A stretch of DNA of 64,000 nt from Aporrectodea caliginosa (Eukaryota > Annelida > Clitellata > Crassiclitellata > Lumbricidae): positions 2,331,001 to 2,395,000 of the forward strand of contig JACEVL010006403.1 of the NCBI GenBank assembly GCA_020284085.1, given 5' to 3'. Below the pieces are notes generated by a model. The model was not told where the DNA came from, did no database searches, and worked only from the letters and a program-made list of their open reading frames with translations. This document shows positions 10,788 to 21,653 of this stretch, in pieces. Within the stretch, counting starts at the first letter, position 1; each line of letters opens with the position of its first letter. Position numbers and translations under genes: made by a program.

Positions 10788-13700
10788 CTTCAACAGAGAA
10801 GCAAGAAAAATAACTAGCCTTCATTCGCATATGACATCACTTGGATATTATCGTATGGATTATACGCTATAGAACGGATTGAATAATTGATCAGTACAGC
10901 TACGATACATGCACAAGCAAATATAAAAAAGTGACGAACAATAGGACACACTGAAAACTAAATACAGCTCAGGATACATCTCTTAAGATACATGCAGCAC
11001 GGTAGCTGACTGTGAGGCACAGTAGCCAATCGGTTAGAGCACACACCTTGTAATGCACAGAGTACAGGTTCCAGCCTTCCCTGAGATGATTATTGCATAG
11101 GATCCTTGAGCAAAACCTCTGCCGACCAGGGGCGTAACTGCAGAGAGTACGTTGGGCTTGGGGCTTAAGCCCCCAAGCCCAATTGCTTAGTTGTCAGCAG
11201 CACTTAATAAATGCATAAGTAATAATCTCTTCATACAACATATTTAAAATGGTTTAAGGTTAAAACAAGGTCAGGCAACTAGTAATTAGGTGCCCTATCT
11301 TATATAAACTATTTACAATGGCAAGAGGTGATGTAAGCAGTGACCAAAATAAGCTTTTAATTGTATCACTACTGTGTGAGCAAATGACCAATACGGTTTC
11401 ACAAAATAAGAAGCTGTGCCACATGATCTTTTCCACTCTGAATCTTGTCTTCTCTCTGTCATTAGAAATTAAGTTCTGCTGATAGTCCATACTTTACACA
11501 GTGGCAGATAAATGACAGGGAAACAGATATTCTCTTCCAACTCCTCTACTGCCGCACTCAGGAGTTGCCTGTCCCAAGCCTGGATAAAAGAGTAGGACGA
11601 TGCTTAATTGTCTTTACCATGACACAGCATCACTTAACAAGTCACTAACTAAATTCATTTCGCTGTAACATTTCAGTGTCAACATTGGAGTATGTATAAT
11701 GATAGCCTCAGCTAACTTTCACTTTCAGTCACAACTCATTTAACTTCAGCCAACAGCTAAACCAAACAGTCACTGCTGACAAACAGCATAATGGCTCTTG
11801 TGATAACTAAAAAATAGCAGTTAATTTATAGGGCCATTCAATCCTCTTGAACTGCGAACAGCTGCAGGGTAGAGTTTCACAGAAGCAGAATCTATGTTCA
11901 TTTGAGGTCATCATTGCAGTTACTTCTTGAAATTGCTGCATATCAGCTTTCCTCATGACTCATTTGTGACCTAGATTTTAAAGTATGATTCTGTCAATCT
12001 CAATTTACAGTGTAAATGTCCAATAACCCTGAAAAGCCTTCTTCAACCTAATCAGAGCAAAAGTTCTTTGAGTGTTACCTTGTAGTTGGTCAGCCATTTG
12101 CAAACCTAGTTCGTCTAAGACTTGAGAAACGATAGCCTCGCTGTATAACCAAAATGTAAACAAGAATGTTACATATCATACAAAAGTATGCTATTGTATA
12201 TAAAATTTTAAATCCTGTGGATATCTTCCATGATAACAATGGATGCCTTAGTGATATGTTGCACCTATTTACACTGAGAGAACCTTGTACAAGAAGCCAT
12301 AATTATACATACATACATACACAGTACTACAGGAGTGCATGACGATGTGTTGCTAAGTAAACACAAAATGGGAACCATCACAAATCTTTTATTCTGCACA
12401 CGACAGTTCTATAATAATAAGAAATTAAATTTATGAGAGAGCCAACTGACACAGATTACCAAGATGCACATTGAGATAAACAGTGGACCTCAACCATCAG
12501 TCATTACTAGGTGGCAGCAGAGGTAAGGTTGCACTTCCCACACAATGTAACTTCTCACTGAATTTGCACAACTCTTGTGGATTACAAAATATGGTTTAAC
12601 CTCCAAATAGACAACTATGCAGCAACATTTTAAGAATCAATGAAAAACAATTCACCAGTTACTCTGATTATGAAAGAAAGGGTGCCAAGCTGAGGCTACT
12701 CAATCAGATCTTATAAAAAAAATGGGGGCACTTTTCACAGTGTTCTAAAGGTCACACTATAATTATTTAGTTAAATACACATATAAGCATCATCAGCAAT
12801 CAGAATAAAGTGAAAGAAACTAGAGGTCATTGATAAAGCATTAGTATATATATATCTATATTAAAAAAAGCAAAAATAACCCTAATATAGACCCTTTAGT
12901 CGTGCAACAACAGTTGGCTTTTAGGCCAGAGCTTCGCAGTTAAGCAAGTAAAAATATTCTTTAATCAACCAATTGCTATCTACAATTTAATGTACAAACA
13001 TTTGTCGAGGACACTCATCATTCTTGGCTGTTTGAATTTGGAACGGCCCCAATTATTACTTTGGGATGCGAATACCAGAGGGAAGGACTTATTGTACCAG
13101 TGGGTGCACATTTACAAGAACCAAGTATAGGCCTGTGATTCTGTTCACACTTCTCCAACAGATTATGGTTTTGACTATGATCCCAGTTGAAGCGACCATC
13201 GATCGCCACCTTGGGCATTAAGACAATGGAATCACAGAAGCCAACAGATTATATACAGTATATTTGTTTATTATGCAAAACAGGTTGGCACACCACAACC
13301 TGAAACATCAAGAAGATATTCAAAAAGTGACCAAAGATTAGCTGACCTTTCCTCCTCATCATCTTCATCTCCCATAGCATCATCAATTGCATCATTCATC
13401 ATCTCTTCTTTCATATCCATGATCTCCGACTGCTTCTCAAACTCCATCATTATCTTCTGAATCTGAGGTAGCTTCAGCTGCAATTCCAAAACCACATCAA
13501 TTAATTTTCCCAACTTGCTTATCTCACAATTATTCTTAATCATATTCTTATTCATGTATACTAGGGAATGTAATCCCGGACCATTTTGCCAATCTCGGGA
13601 TTACGGGATTAGAAATGAATCAATCCCGGGATCATGACGTTTGCAAGGAAAAATTCGTCTTGTACTAGAATAAATATAGGCCCCGATATTTAATGCTATA

Positions 13701-16167
13701 AAGCAGTTGTGTACTAAAGACAATGATTTTTAGAACGTTGTGGCTTTGTATTGTTAACTTGTTACTTAAAATGAAAAGTTAAAAGTTCAATGTCCATGTA
13801 TTGCTAAAAATTATTTACGATAAAATGATCGCAAGAAACGTAAAAGTGTCAATGGTAGAATGTCCTAGCCTTGAGCTTTTCTTATAGCATAGAACACCTA
13901 CCGTGGTACCGCCGAAAATGCACGTTCCGCCTCAACTGACGTTTATTATTTATGAAATCTATTAAATATACTTAGGCCCTAACTAAATGAGTTTATAAAC
14001 GCTATTCTATATGACTGTCATCGTCGTAGACGTAGTAGGCTATAGTAGTAGGTTAAATAACAGTAATGCAATACACCATTTGTCTACTTCGACCGCGAAT
14101 TGAGCTCGAGCAATTACTCATTAGGTAGTGACACTTGGCAGCAGCAGGGATGGGTTGATTACTTAATAGTTGATAGTGATGATACCATGGCCCGAAATCA
14201 GGTCGAGAATACCAGATGACCACCGCACTGACCGACCACAGCGCGAGGAACCTAGGCAGTGAGTGGAAGGATCTTGCCCAGGCAGTAGCAGGCTATAGCC
14301 TAGCAGCAGCATGGCAGTAGGGTGCACTGCTGCAGCTCCCTGATAGCCTATTAAGGCAACACAGGGACAGTCCATCTGCTCTCTGTAGTCTTACTAGGGC
14401 CTCTGCTTAATTATCTGTCGTATTAGCGTCAAACGCCCAAGGAAGAATTAGACTGTGCATCATGTAATTTTAATAAAAAACCGATTTTTGTAATCCCGGA
14501 AATACTATGGATTCCATGTTTGTCAATCCCGGGATCCCGGAATTTGAAAAGTTCCGGGATTCCCGGGATCCTGGGGATTACATTCCCTAATGTATACCCT
14601 CTATTGATCGTCAAATTTGAAAAATATACCCAATATATGGTGCTTATTCTGGAAGTCCTAAAAAGCTGTCAGAGTCTTCATGAATTAGCCAAAATCCATA
14701 CAAACTCAAGGAACTTATCCAGATGATGTGTAGATCTATATAAGACTATACACAAACACCACAGAGCCACTCTCGTAAAAGTCTAGAGACAGTTTTTGTC
14801 TGACATCATTTCTATCCAGTTTAGTATTAACACAGCTTGCTTCTTTTCCCAAATGTATTATTATTATTATTAATCAGATACTTATATCATGCCAAATTAT
14901 GAATTCACCTCAAAAGCATGGGCAGTTGGAACAAAATTAGCTTCCTGTCACATGTAAAATTAAATAAGGAAAGAGAATCTCTAAATCTTGAATTGACATA
15001 ATGCCCTTTCTCAAAGTCCAAACACATTAGTGCAGCTGTCGACTAATGATACACTCAGTCACCTATGACTTGTAGAACCATAAATAATTTATTCAAAGTT
15101 GTTTATCTATCATTTATTTTTTGTTGATAATTCAATTATTTACCAATTTGTTCAGAGTAATTCGTACCTGACCACCTATGGCTCAATTTACCTGTTTGTT
15201 CATGGTGGCCATGGCTTTCGTGACACCCTTCATCGCCTGAGCCATTGCATCGTTCGACTTCAGCGTTTGTATCTTCAGAGCCACGGCTTGGATGTTTGCA
15301 CGCATCAGAATAAACTTCTTAACGTACCTTCTCGTTCTCACCAAGTCTTTTGCCATGATCTTAACAGCATCCTAAAACACAAGCAGAAACTGGAAACCTT
15401 ACTAAACTAATTTAAACTGTTACCAATGACTGAACATATGAACTAGACAACTCTATCAATGGCCAGCAATGGATGAATCCCATGGTCCTGGGCATGGACC
15501 AGTGCATTGCAGAAACTGCCATCTACTTCCCAGCTTACGTTAGTACTAAACTCTACTGCTTCTTGACAGAGGAAGGTGAGTGAACTTGCCTTGGGTCATT
15601 CCACAGAATTCACTTAGCAGGCTGGAACCTGCAACTGCATGAAATGCTCATATTAAAACTATATTGCCAGTTGTTAACTGTGAATCATGTAGTTTTAATA
15701 AGAGCATTTAATTCAGTTGTAGGCTTTTTTGACACCAAACAGCACTCCAGTGTTGAGCTTTCATTAAACCATCTGCTCCTTATCATCTGCACACTCATGA
15801 GCAATTTAGCAAAACGTTCTCCTGATGGAATGCTCCTTAAACGCAGTATAAAATACATATTTACATTAATTGCTCAATGGAAACCAATGGTAGCTCTAGG
15901 ATGCTTCTAATTAAATTAGGTAACCTACTTGCACAAGATTAAGACCTATAGAGAAGAGTAAAACTACTTTAAAGAGGCATCATAAAAATTTACGATTACC
16001 ATCTGGCCCTGCTTTGCCATTTTCTTAATATCCATGATGATCTTCTTCTCCTGTTGTTCCATGTGCTGGCGTTCACGGTCCAGATCACGCATGGCCTTGG
16101 TCAGCGCCCTCTGGTTCTGGCGCAGCATTTCCTGGGGTGTCTTCTTGCGACCAAAAATCCACGACAT
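10645..16167 (-). CDS. CHMP2A: Charged multivesicular body protein 2A (ESCRT-III subunit), complete five-exon gene
   Basis: Exons on the - strand are 16000-16167, 15192-15371, 13347-13477, 12079-12140 and 10645-10787. All have GT-AG borders and joining phases and give about 227 residues (human CHMP2A has 222). The N-terminus FGRKKTPQEMLRQNQRAL begins the basic helix 1 that binds membrane; KKIIMDIKKMAKQGQM follows. The middle is the helical ESCRT-III core (LPQIQKIMMEFEKQSEIMDM), then an acidic stretch and the C-terminal MIM1 helix DADADLEARLENLRRQ that binds the VPS4 MIT domain. It acts in membrane scission during multivesicular-body sorting and cytokinesis. The wording fits CHMP2A rather than CHMP2B. 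The introns carry transposon insertions, including a 1 kb hAT element at 13562-14589. Confidence 0.97.
11016..11120 (+). repeat. tRNA-derived SINE (family C) in CHMP2A intron 4
   Basis: Head cagtagccaatcggttagag, then a weak box B (aggttccagcc) and a decayed body (ggatccttgagcaaaacc). It is antisense to CHMP2A. Confidence 0.65.
11151..11182. repeat. Short inverted repeat
   Basis: ttgggcttggggctt and its inverse gcccccaagcccaa lie back to back and would form a GC-rich hairpin. It is probably the remnant of a TIR element of the ggcgtaactgc type that starts at about 11128. Confidence 0.55.
12079..12140 (-). CDS. CHMP2A: CHMP2A exon 4
   Basis: A short exon completing the split Ser codon, then EAIVSQVLDELGLQMADQLQ and the first base of an Asp codon; donor G|gtaaca. 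The low-coordinate boundary is good to about 1 base. Matches the SDAVVSQVLDELG segment of CHMP2A. Confidence 0.92.
13347..13477 (-). CDS. CHMP2A: CHMP2A exon 3
   Basis: 43 codons plus two bases: LKLPQIQKIMMEFEKQ, EIMDMKEEMMNDAIDDAMGD and an acidic run. The donor AG|gtcagc splits a Ser codon. The upstream intron contains the hAT element 13562-14589, only about 85 bp from this acceptor. Confidence 0.96.
13562..14589. mobile_element. Non-autonomous hAT element, 1,028 bp, in CHMP2A intron 2
   Basis: Ends are tagggaatgtaatcccgg and the inverse (ggggattacattcccta), flanked by an exact 8-bp duplication ATGTATAC (13554-13561 and 14590-14597). Subterminal regions are rich in copies of tcccggga-type palindromes. 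No transposase frame. The two ends agree well, suggesting a fairly recent insertion. Confidence 0.9.
15192..15371 (-). CDS. CHMP2A: CHMP2A exon 2
   Basis: 60 codons, phase 0 at both ends: DAVKIMAKDLVRTRRYVKKF through the core helices to KAMATMNKQ. Acceptor tgttttag, donor CAG|gtaaat. Confidence 0.96.
15790..15945. repeat. Diverged repeat unit, copy 1 (CHMP2A intron 1)
   Basis: The segment from gagcaatttagcaaaacg through gcagtataaaatacat to acctacttgcacaag is repeated in the same orientation at about 16920-17085. It is a dispersed repeat of unknown class. Confidence 0.6.
16000..16167 (-). CDS. CHMP2A: CHMP2A exon 1 (start codon)
   Basis: 56 codons from ATG at 16167, MSWIFGRKKTPQEML to KKMAKQGQM, donor ATG|gtaatc. 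The start is fixed by the alignment with the CHMP2A N-terminus. The frame is open upstream to 16245, but that sequence is not family-like. A 5' UTR intron cannot be excluded. Confidence 0.96.
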
Positions 16168-16264
16168 CTTTGTATCTAAAACCACCGTCCGTAACAACAT
16201 AACATGTAACTTTACACAACACACACACAAATCACAAGAACTCATTCAACAGTAATAGACAGAC

Positions 16265-16704
16265 TAGGGTTGTTAATATCGTTTTTTTTGTCAAACCGAT
16301 TATCGGTTTTAGAAATCCGATTTTAAACCGATTATCGTCTTTTATTGGCCTTCATAGAAAATTTAATATATTATCATATAATGCAAGGTACTGAAAACCG
16401 ATAATCGCTACATACCGTAACGTATGTACACATACGGGGTTCTACTATTACCTCGTTGGCTGTGGAAGAATCCGTTTTATATATAAGAGGCAATAATAGG
16501 TCCCTGTGGGGGTTCTACTATTACCTCGTTGGCTGTGGAAGACTCCTTTATATATAAGAGGCAATAATACGTCGCTGTGGGTTCTACTATTACCTCATTG
16601 GCTGTGGAAGACTCCACTTTATATATAAGAGGCAGGATTCGATAATCGTTTTGTCAATAATGAAAACCGATAATCAGATTTCCGATTATCGTTTAACATC
16701 CCTA
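16265..16704. mobile_element. Non-autonomous hAT element, 440 bp, upstream of CHMP2A
   Basis: Ends tagggttgttaa / ttaacatcccta are inverted with one mismatch. The element is flanked by an exact 8-bp duplication AGACAGAC (16257-16264 and 16705-16712). Subterminal copies of cgattatcggtttt occur in both orientations. The core (about 16437-16635) has three tandem copies of a roughly 70-bp unit containing ttctactattacctc and tatatataagaggc. It sits about 100 bp upstream of the CHMP2A start codon. Confidence 0.88.
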
Positions 16705-16919
16705 AGACAGACGTCACCTAACGGTCACTGAAAAACGCTAAAATAGGTTTAATTCATGAGCGAACTTTTAAAATTCTTCAGTTTCTACAATGTATACCGG
16801 GTATCATACGAAAAAATTAGCAAACGTCAATTAACGTTCAAGACTTTTTAAGCATTTCATTTCCTTCGCTGCATTTAGATCATAACTGTTTAACTCTAAA
16901 ATTTTCAACTTTTGGCAAC

Positions 16920-17085
16920 ACCCACAAGCAATTTAGCAAAACATTCTCCAATGGAATTATCCTTAATGCAGTATAAAATACATTATACATCAATTTGTCA
17001 ATGGCAAACATGGCTCTATTATTATTATAAATAAATTTGTAATGCGTGCATGTAGGTAATCTACTTGCACAAGCTTCTTCAACAT
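16920..17085. repeat. Diverged repeat unit, copy 2
   Basis: Direct repeat of 15790-15945 with small indels (gcaatttagcaaaacatt, gcagtataaaatacatt, aatctacttgcacaag). Confidence 0.6.
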
Positions 17086-17579
17086 CAGAATCATGCCCCT
17101 GAAGATTGTTTAGAAGCTGATAATAATATCTCATTATATTACCATATCTTTGCAAATTAACCATCTCCACTTTAATCTTACTCACTATATATAACGTGTT
17201 GGCAGGGCAGCCAACAGATGGCATCAAAGTGAGTTTTGTCACTGGCAGTCTGGCAAAGGTTTTTTTTAGCTCTTCCCCATTGCTACAAGATTGGCTTAGC
17301 AGTGTTTATAACAATTATTCTGTTCTAGTAATGCTGTATCAATTTTTAAATTTAGTTTCATTCAAATAGCTTCCTTATTTGTATCAAATTGTAAGTAAAC
17401 ACATCGACGAATCAACTTTTGGTATAGAATTCGTCGAATAATAAAAGACGATGTTCAACAATTACATACAACATGTCTATGTTTTGAAAAATGTCAAGTA
17501 TTTGCTTTCATATGAATTAATAATTTTGGCAAACTTATAGTATCGTGGGCTGAAGTATCTTTGGGCATGCTGCGCGGAC

Positions 17580-18190
17580 GCCACCAGGTTTGCTAATGAC
17601 GACACTAACCTTAACCCTGACCCTAACGACGCCTAACCAGACCCTAACCGACACTCACGACGCCGGTAAACTTACGCACTATATCCTTCAGCCCCCGATT
17701 CTATAAGCTTGCCTTGTTCCGACCAGTGACAGGACGCCAAAAGATACCAAATATTATATACTATATATCCTAAAAGTCAGACCACGATACTATAAGAATG
17801 CCGCGTGGCCTTGATATGGCAGTGATTTCCCACTTTTGTTTGGGGGTCTGAGCCGCAGTTTGGGGGCTAAGCCCATTAACCCCCTATCGCCACCCCTCAC
17901 CCTAACCCGTAAACTTGCGCAATCCCTCCATACCATGTACGCATTTCGGGATTTTACACATGTATTCACATGTTTATTTGTTAATTATATTCATTCGGGT
18001 CGGACTTAGAAAATCAATTTCGGGGATCCGGCAGAAATTCGTTTGGGGGATACGGTCCGCACCCGTCGACCCTAACCCTGACCCTAACCGACCCTCATGA
18101 CGCCTAACCTCACCCCAACCGACACTCACGACGCCAGTAAACTAACGCACCATATCCTTCAGCCCCCGATGCTATAAGCTTGCCAAATAC
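17580..18190. repeat. Nested direct repeats with cactcacgacgcc motif
   Basis: A block reading roughly ccctaaccgacactcacgac, then gtaaacttacgcac and tatccttcagcccccgat occurs at about 17605-17715 and again at 18070-18185. A second shared piece, ataccatgtacgcatttcgg, occurs at 17930 and 18266. The accctaaccctgaccc stretches look telomere-like but are short, irregular parts of this dispersed repeat. Confidence 0.6.
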
Positions 18191-18772
18191 ACTTTCACCC
18201 AAATTAGCTGCCAAAGTTAAAACCAGATGATATAATTATTCTGATTCATCCTAACACTATCCCCATACCATGTACGCATTTCGGGATTTCCACACGACCA
18301 CCACAGGCATAACAAAATAACCGGATTAATAAAACAAACCGATGTTTCAATCCCGTCGTAGTATAACCGTCACAACGGAAACTGTCGATATTCAGTCTTT
18401 AAAACTATAAGCGCAATCTGAAACTTTTGTTAATGATCTTTAAAAACTCAAATAAAATACTAAATTAATTTTATATTTACTGTTGTTGCTTCGAGATTAC
18501 GTCACACGGTATTTTAAAAGAGACAGGTAATCACACCACGTGACGCAGAATTTGGAGAATGAAATAGGTTATGTAGGCCATCCGATAGCTGCTACATTTA
18601 GTTTCAAATTAAGGTAATTGTATCATTTATTAGTTATATTCTATAGCCTACTATAGAACTGTGAATTTGAGCATTTTTTTACCGTTCATTATGTGTTACA
18701 TTTTAAACCTACCTATAGCAATTTTTTTACCTTTTTTCGCCCTAAACATTCTTTATCAACTTTTCTAGCAAT

Positions 18773-18830
18773 GCCACTGTTGGCCCTTTGCTGTGGAATG
18801 ACCTTCCTGCTATAACTCGAGCTGTGATAT
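18773..18830 (+). pseudogene. LINE reverse-transcriptase tail fragment
   Basis: In one frame it reads ATVGPLLWNDLPAITRAV, the LWN(D/S)LP block near the C-terminus of CR1/L2-like LINE ORF2 proteins. It is cut off by the TIR element that starts at 18834. Confidence 0.6.
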
Positions 18831-18833
18831 GTT

Positions 18834-18997
18834 CAGTGGCGGCGCCAGGGGTGGGATAGGGTGAGCTTAGCCCCCCCTAACTGCGGCTCAGACCCCCAAA
18901 CAAAAAGTGGGAAATCACTGCCAATGCCAGGGAGGAGGGGAGAAAGCGAACGGTTTGGGGTTTTAGCCCCCAAACCTGAAATCCTGGCTCTCCACTG
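18834..18997. mobile_element. Short TIR element (cagtggcg type), 164 bp
   Basis: Starts cagtggcggcgccagggg and ends ggctctccactg, imperfect inverted ends. Flanks share only atgtt, so no clean target duplication is claimed. A decayed relative in opposite orientation lies at about 17818-17905. Confidence 0.5.
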
Positions 18998-19035
18998 ATG
19001 TTATCTGGGGACACTAGGGGCCTACTAATCATAGA

Positions 19036-19205
19036 GATCCTGAGTGGCCGAGTGGGTTGGTAGCCCGCTCGCCACGCCGGCGGCCCGGGTTCGATTCCGG
19101 GTCGGTCGGTTTATCAGAGATTAATTTCTCGGATCTTTACTGCGGGTGGCTCGGTCGCAATATAAACGTGGAGTACAATACAATACAACACAACACAATA
19201 TTACT
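19036..19205 (+). repeat. SINE family A, first half of second composite
   Basis: Head gatcctgagtggccgagtgg, box B gggttcgattcc, body with tctcggatctttactgcggg and a tail of aatac/acaac repeats. Nearly the same sequence as 6226-6398. Confidence 0.8.
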
Positions 19206-19438
19206 GGGGCGCGGTGGTATAGGGGTATGTTCGGTGCCTTGCAGCTGGAGGGTTGCGGGTTCGAATCCACCTCAATAGCCGCCGCGTAGGGACCCTGGGC
19301 AAGTCCTTCACTCGCAATTGCTCATGCGCTTCGGCGTGAAACTCCGATTCAGCGTCCGCGCAGTAGTCGGGAGCGCCTCTGAATGGGCAATCTGGTAGGG
19401 GCGCTATAACAATTAAGTGTTCAAATACAATACAATAC
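19206..19438 (+). repeat. SINE family B, second half of second composite
   Basis: Head ggggcgcggtggtatagggg, box B gcgggttcgaatcc, body gggaccctgggcaagtcctt, 3' hairpin gagcgcctctga ... aggggcgctataac and an aatac tail. Same pairing and order as 6226-6637. Confidence 0.82.
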
Positions 19439-19444
19439 TACTGT

Positions 19445-19570
19445 TTCTGCTCGTTCTCTTAAGACTTTTCTTTTTCCAGGAGCCCTCCGCACCGGAAGCG
19501 CCTCTGATTAGGTTGTAGGCCTACTATGAGAGGCGCTTTATAAATCCGTAAAATAGAATAGCATAGAATA
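19445..19570 (+). repeat. LINE 3' end
   Basis: cttaagacttttctttttcc encodes the LKTFLF block seen at the end of CR1/L2-like ORF2. The 3' UTR follows with the hairpin aagcgcctctgat ... gagaggcgctttataa. The same hairpin is at the 3' end of family B SINEs. Confidence 0.65.
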
Positions 19571-19829
19571 GGAAAAACATTTATAGGAAGAATGCTGTAC
19601 TATAGCTCCTATTGATTTTGTGTTTGTCCTATGATGTTTGTAAACCGGACTCTACCGGAGACTCCGGAGTGCGGCTCTCCTGCAACCGGTTTAATAAAGA
19701 ATATGCTTACTTACTTATTTACTTAATTATTGCCATTATTAATACTTACTTTATTATCATGTCTAAAGCATAACGTTTTATTAACTTAAAAGAGAGTCGA
19801 ACTCTCGAGCCATACGATGCGATAATATC

Positions 19830-19975
19830 GTTTTGACGTCATTTCCACCCGCCTGATTGTTGATGACGTCATCGTCATCGTCACCAGCATTCTTGTGGTA
19901 GGAAACGAAGATCGCAGATTTGCGATTTCTTGGCTGTAATTTGCGAATTTTAGCTAAGTTTCTGCTTGATAAAAT
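19830..19975 (+). promoter_or_regulatory. Candidate promoter with two CRE sites
   Basis: Two perfect TGACGTCA palindromes lie within about 30 bp (near 19834 and 19863), followed by tcatcgtcatcgtcacc. Downstream DNA to 20260 is CpG-rich, unlike its surroundings. CREB/ATF proteins bind this motif. No transcript evidence is visible, so promoter function is inference. Confidence 0.35.
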
Positions 19976-20256
19976 GAGAGATCATGCTTCGTCGGTTGCG
20001 TCGCCCTTTCGTGAGGCCTTTGTGGACACGTCGACGCTCGATACGGCCCGTTCTTCTCGTCGAGTTCGACCGATGGAAGACGACTGAAGTCCAGCACTGC
20101 CTTCGGAAGCTCAACTTCACTAGGTATCACGTGACGCTTATTTCGATGCGGGTTTTCTGTGAGACGACTCAGACCCTGCTCATGTCAATGAGGTCGAAAT
20201 GCAGACCCCCTTTTCATACGGACACTCTGTCCGTTTATGGACATCACCAGTTTTAA
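19974..20256 (+). CDS. Possible first exon, CpG-rich ORF, unrecognised
   Basis: Two overlapping frames start here: ATG at 19974 (37 codons, MRDHASSVASPFREAF...) and ATG at 19984 (90 codons, Arg-rich). Neither resembles a known family. A possible donor AG|gtatca is at 20124. Base composition and the CRE sites upstream suggest a gene 5' end, but no partner exon was found. It may also be chance. Confidence 0.2.
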
Positions 20257-20411
20257 GTAGCCTAAGTAAGCATATTCTTTGTTTAACCAACGTCCTCTCC
20301 GCACTTTGGTGTGCATGCATTAGATAAAGTATAGCATTTTTATGAACATTATTCATATTCGATTATCTACCTTTTGAAACAATTTGGAAACAGAATGTTT
20401 GAAGTAGCTGG

Positions 20412-20612
20412 TCCCTGCAGCTGAATGGAACTCTTTACCAGAACCAGTCCGATCGAAGACCATCCTCAGTTAATATTTTTAAATCCAAACTTAAAACTGA
20501 TCTCGTATTCCTACTATGACTAGTAAGTACATTGTAACGCGTCCTTTTAGTAAGACTGTTTTATTAGGGCGCGTTATAAATACAAGTTGTGTTGTATTGT
20601 ATTGTACCTGAG
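20412..20612 (+). repeat. LINE 3' end (CR1/L2-like)
   Basis: One frame reads WNSLPEPVRSKTILSVN, then FKSKLKTDL, the conserved ORF2 tail. It is followed by a 3' UTR containing gtaacgcgtccttttagtaa and gggcgcgttataaatacaag and ending in a ttgtattgtattgt repeat tail. A second copy is at 39540-39722. Confidence 0.8.
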
Positions 20613-20664
20613 GATAATACGGTCGTGGGCGCAAGGAGTAAGGAAGTAAAGACTGGGGAGGAGC

Positions 20665-21645
20665 CAGTGGCGGATCCAAGGGGGGGCGACGGGGGCGATC
20701 GCCCCCCCCAATTGTCCATAAAAAGTAAAAAGATCGAGCCGACGCTGTTATCCGACCACAACAACTATCTAAAGACTACTGTAATTCCAACACTGACACT
20801 CACACTGACACTCACGACCATAAAAACTGACCCTAACCGACCCTCACCGGCCTCATTCGGGCACGCATCCATAATCCGTCCTACCCAACTTAAGCGGCAA
20901 GTCTCCGCCTATGCACGAAATTGCAGACTTCTTTGACTTTGGGTCCATACTCCATAGTCGTCTAAATCATAGAAGCCTTTGAGCAAATGCTCCATCGAAC
21001 TATAGGCTATGGCCTAGCCGCCTATGGTTGGTTGAGAAATTTTAAGTGTTAATTGCTAAAGTTATTGTGGGATCGAATTATTATTACCATATTATTTTCA
21101 CATTTCTATGCATGACTTAAGTACATGGTATGCATATTAACGAGAAGAAAAATTTGTTAGGGGACCTAAATCAAGTGTCCAAAACAGGCTCCAATTGGCA
21201 GTAAATACTCTACAAAGCGTTGTCGAAAGTGTCAGGGCCCAAAGACTTCGGGGGACAGATGCCCCTTTTTGGGCCCTGCCACTTTCGGGGTCAACTCGGC
21301 GCCTATGTACGTCGAATCGTCGTCGATGGCATAAATAAAAAGAGAATAGACCGTGTGGCTTGTTTTCAATGCACGTAATTTACTTTTGAACCGTATTATG
21401 TTCAATTTTTCATACATTTATATGATTGAATAATCCCCGAAATATATTGCCAAAAACAGGCCTCCTTTGATCTCAAATGCTGCAAAATGCGTTTGCGTCT
21501 GGGGCTCCGCCGACGCTCCCCGCTGGGGAGCTTACGACGCTCCCCCAAACCCCCTAATCGTAAGGGGCTTCGCGCCTTCGGCGCGAGCAACTCTCCACTC
21601 AAGGCGAATTCGCGCCCCCAAAATAATAGCCTAGATCCGCCACTG
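20665..21645. mobile_element. Non-autonomous TIR element, 981 bp, 8-bp target duplication
   Basis: Ends cagtggcggatccaag and the inverse (ctagatccgccactg), flanked by exact 8-bp duplications GGAGGAGC (20657-20664 and 21646-21653). The hallmarks fit hAT. The interior carries further nested G/C-rich inverted segments (tcagggcccaaagacttcgg near 21233; gggccctgccactttcgg near 21271). No transposase frame. Confidence 0.85.
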
Positions 21646-21653
21646 GGAGGAGC

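Noticed and set aside
17600..18120. Interstitial telomere repeats (ccctaa)
   Set aside because: Only a few irregular copies, embedded in a dispersed repeat that occurs twice in this stretch.
19036..19110. Functional tRNA-Ser/Leu gene
   Set aside because: Box A and box B are present, but the acceptor stem does not pair and the sequence continues into a repeated SINE body with a tail; a second copy at 6226 has the same structure.
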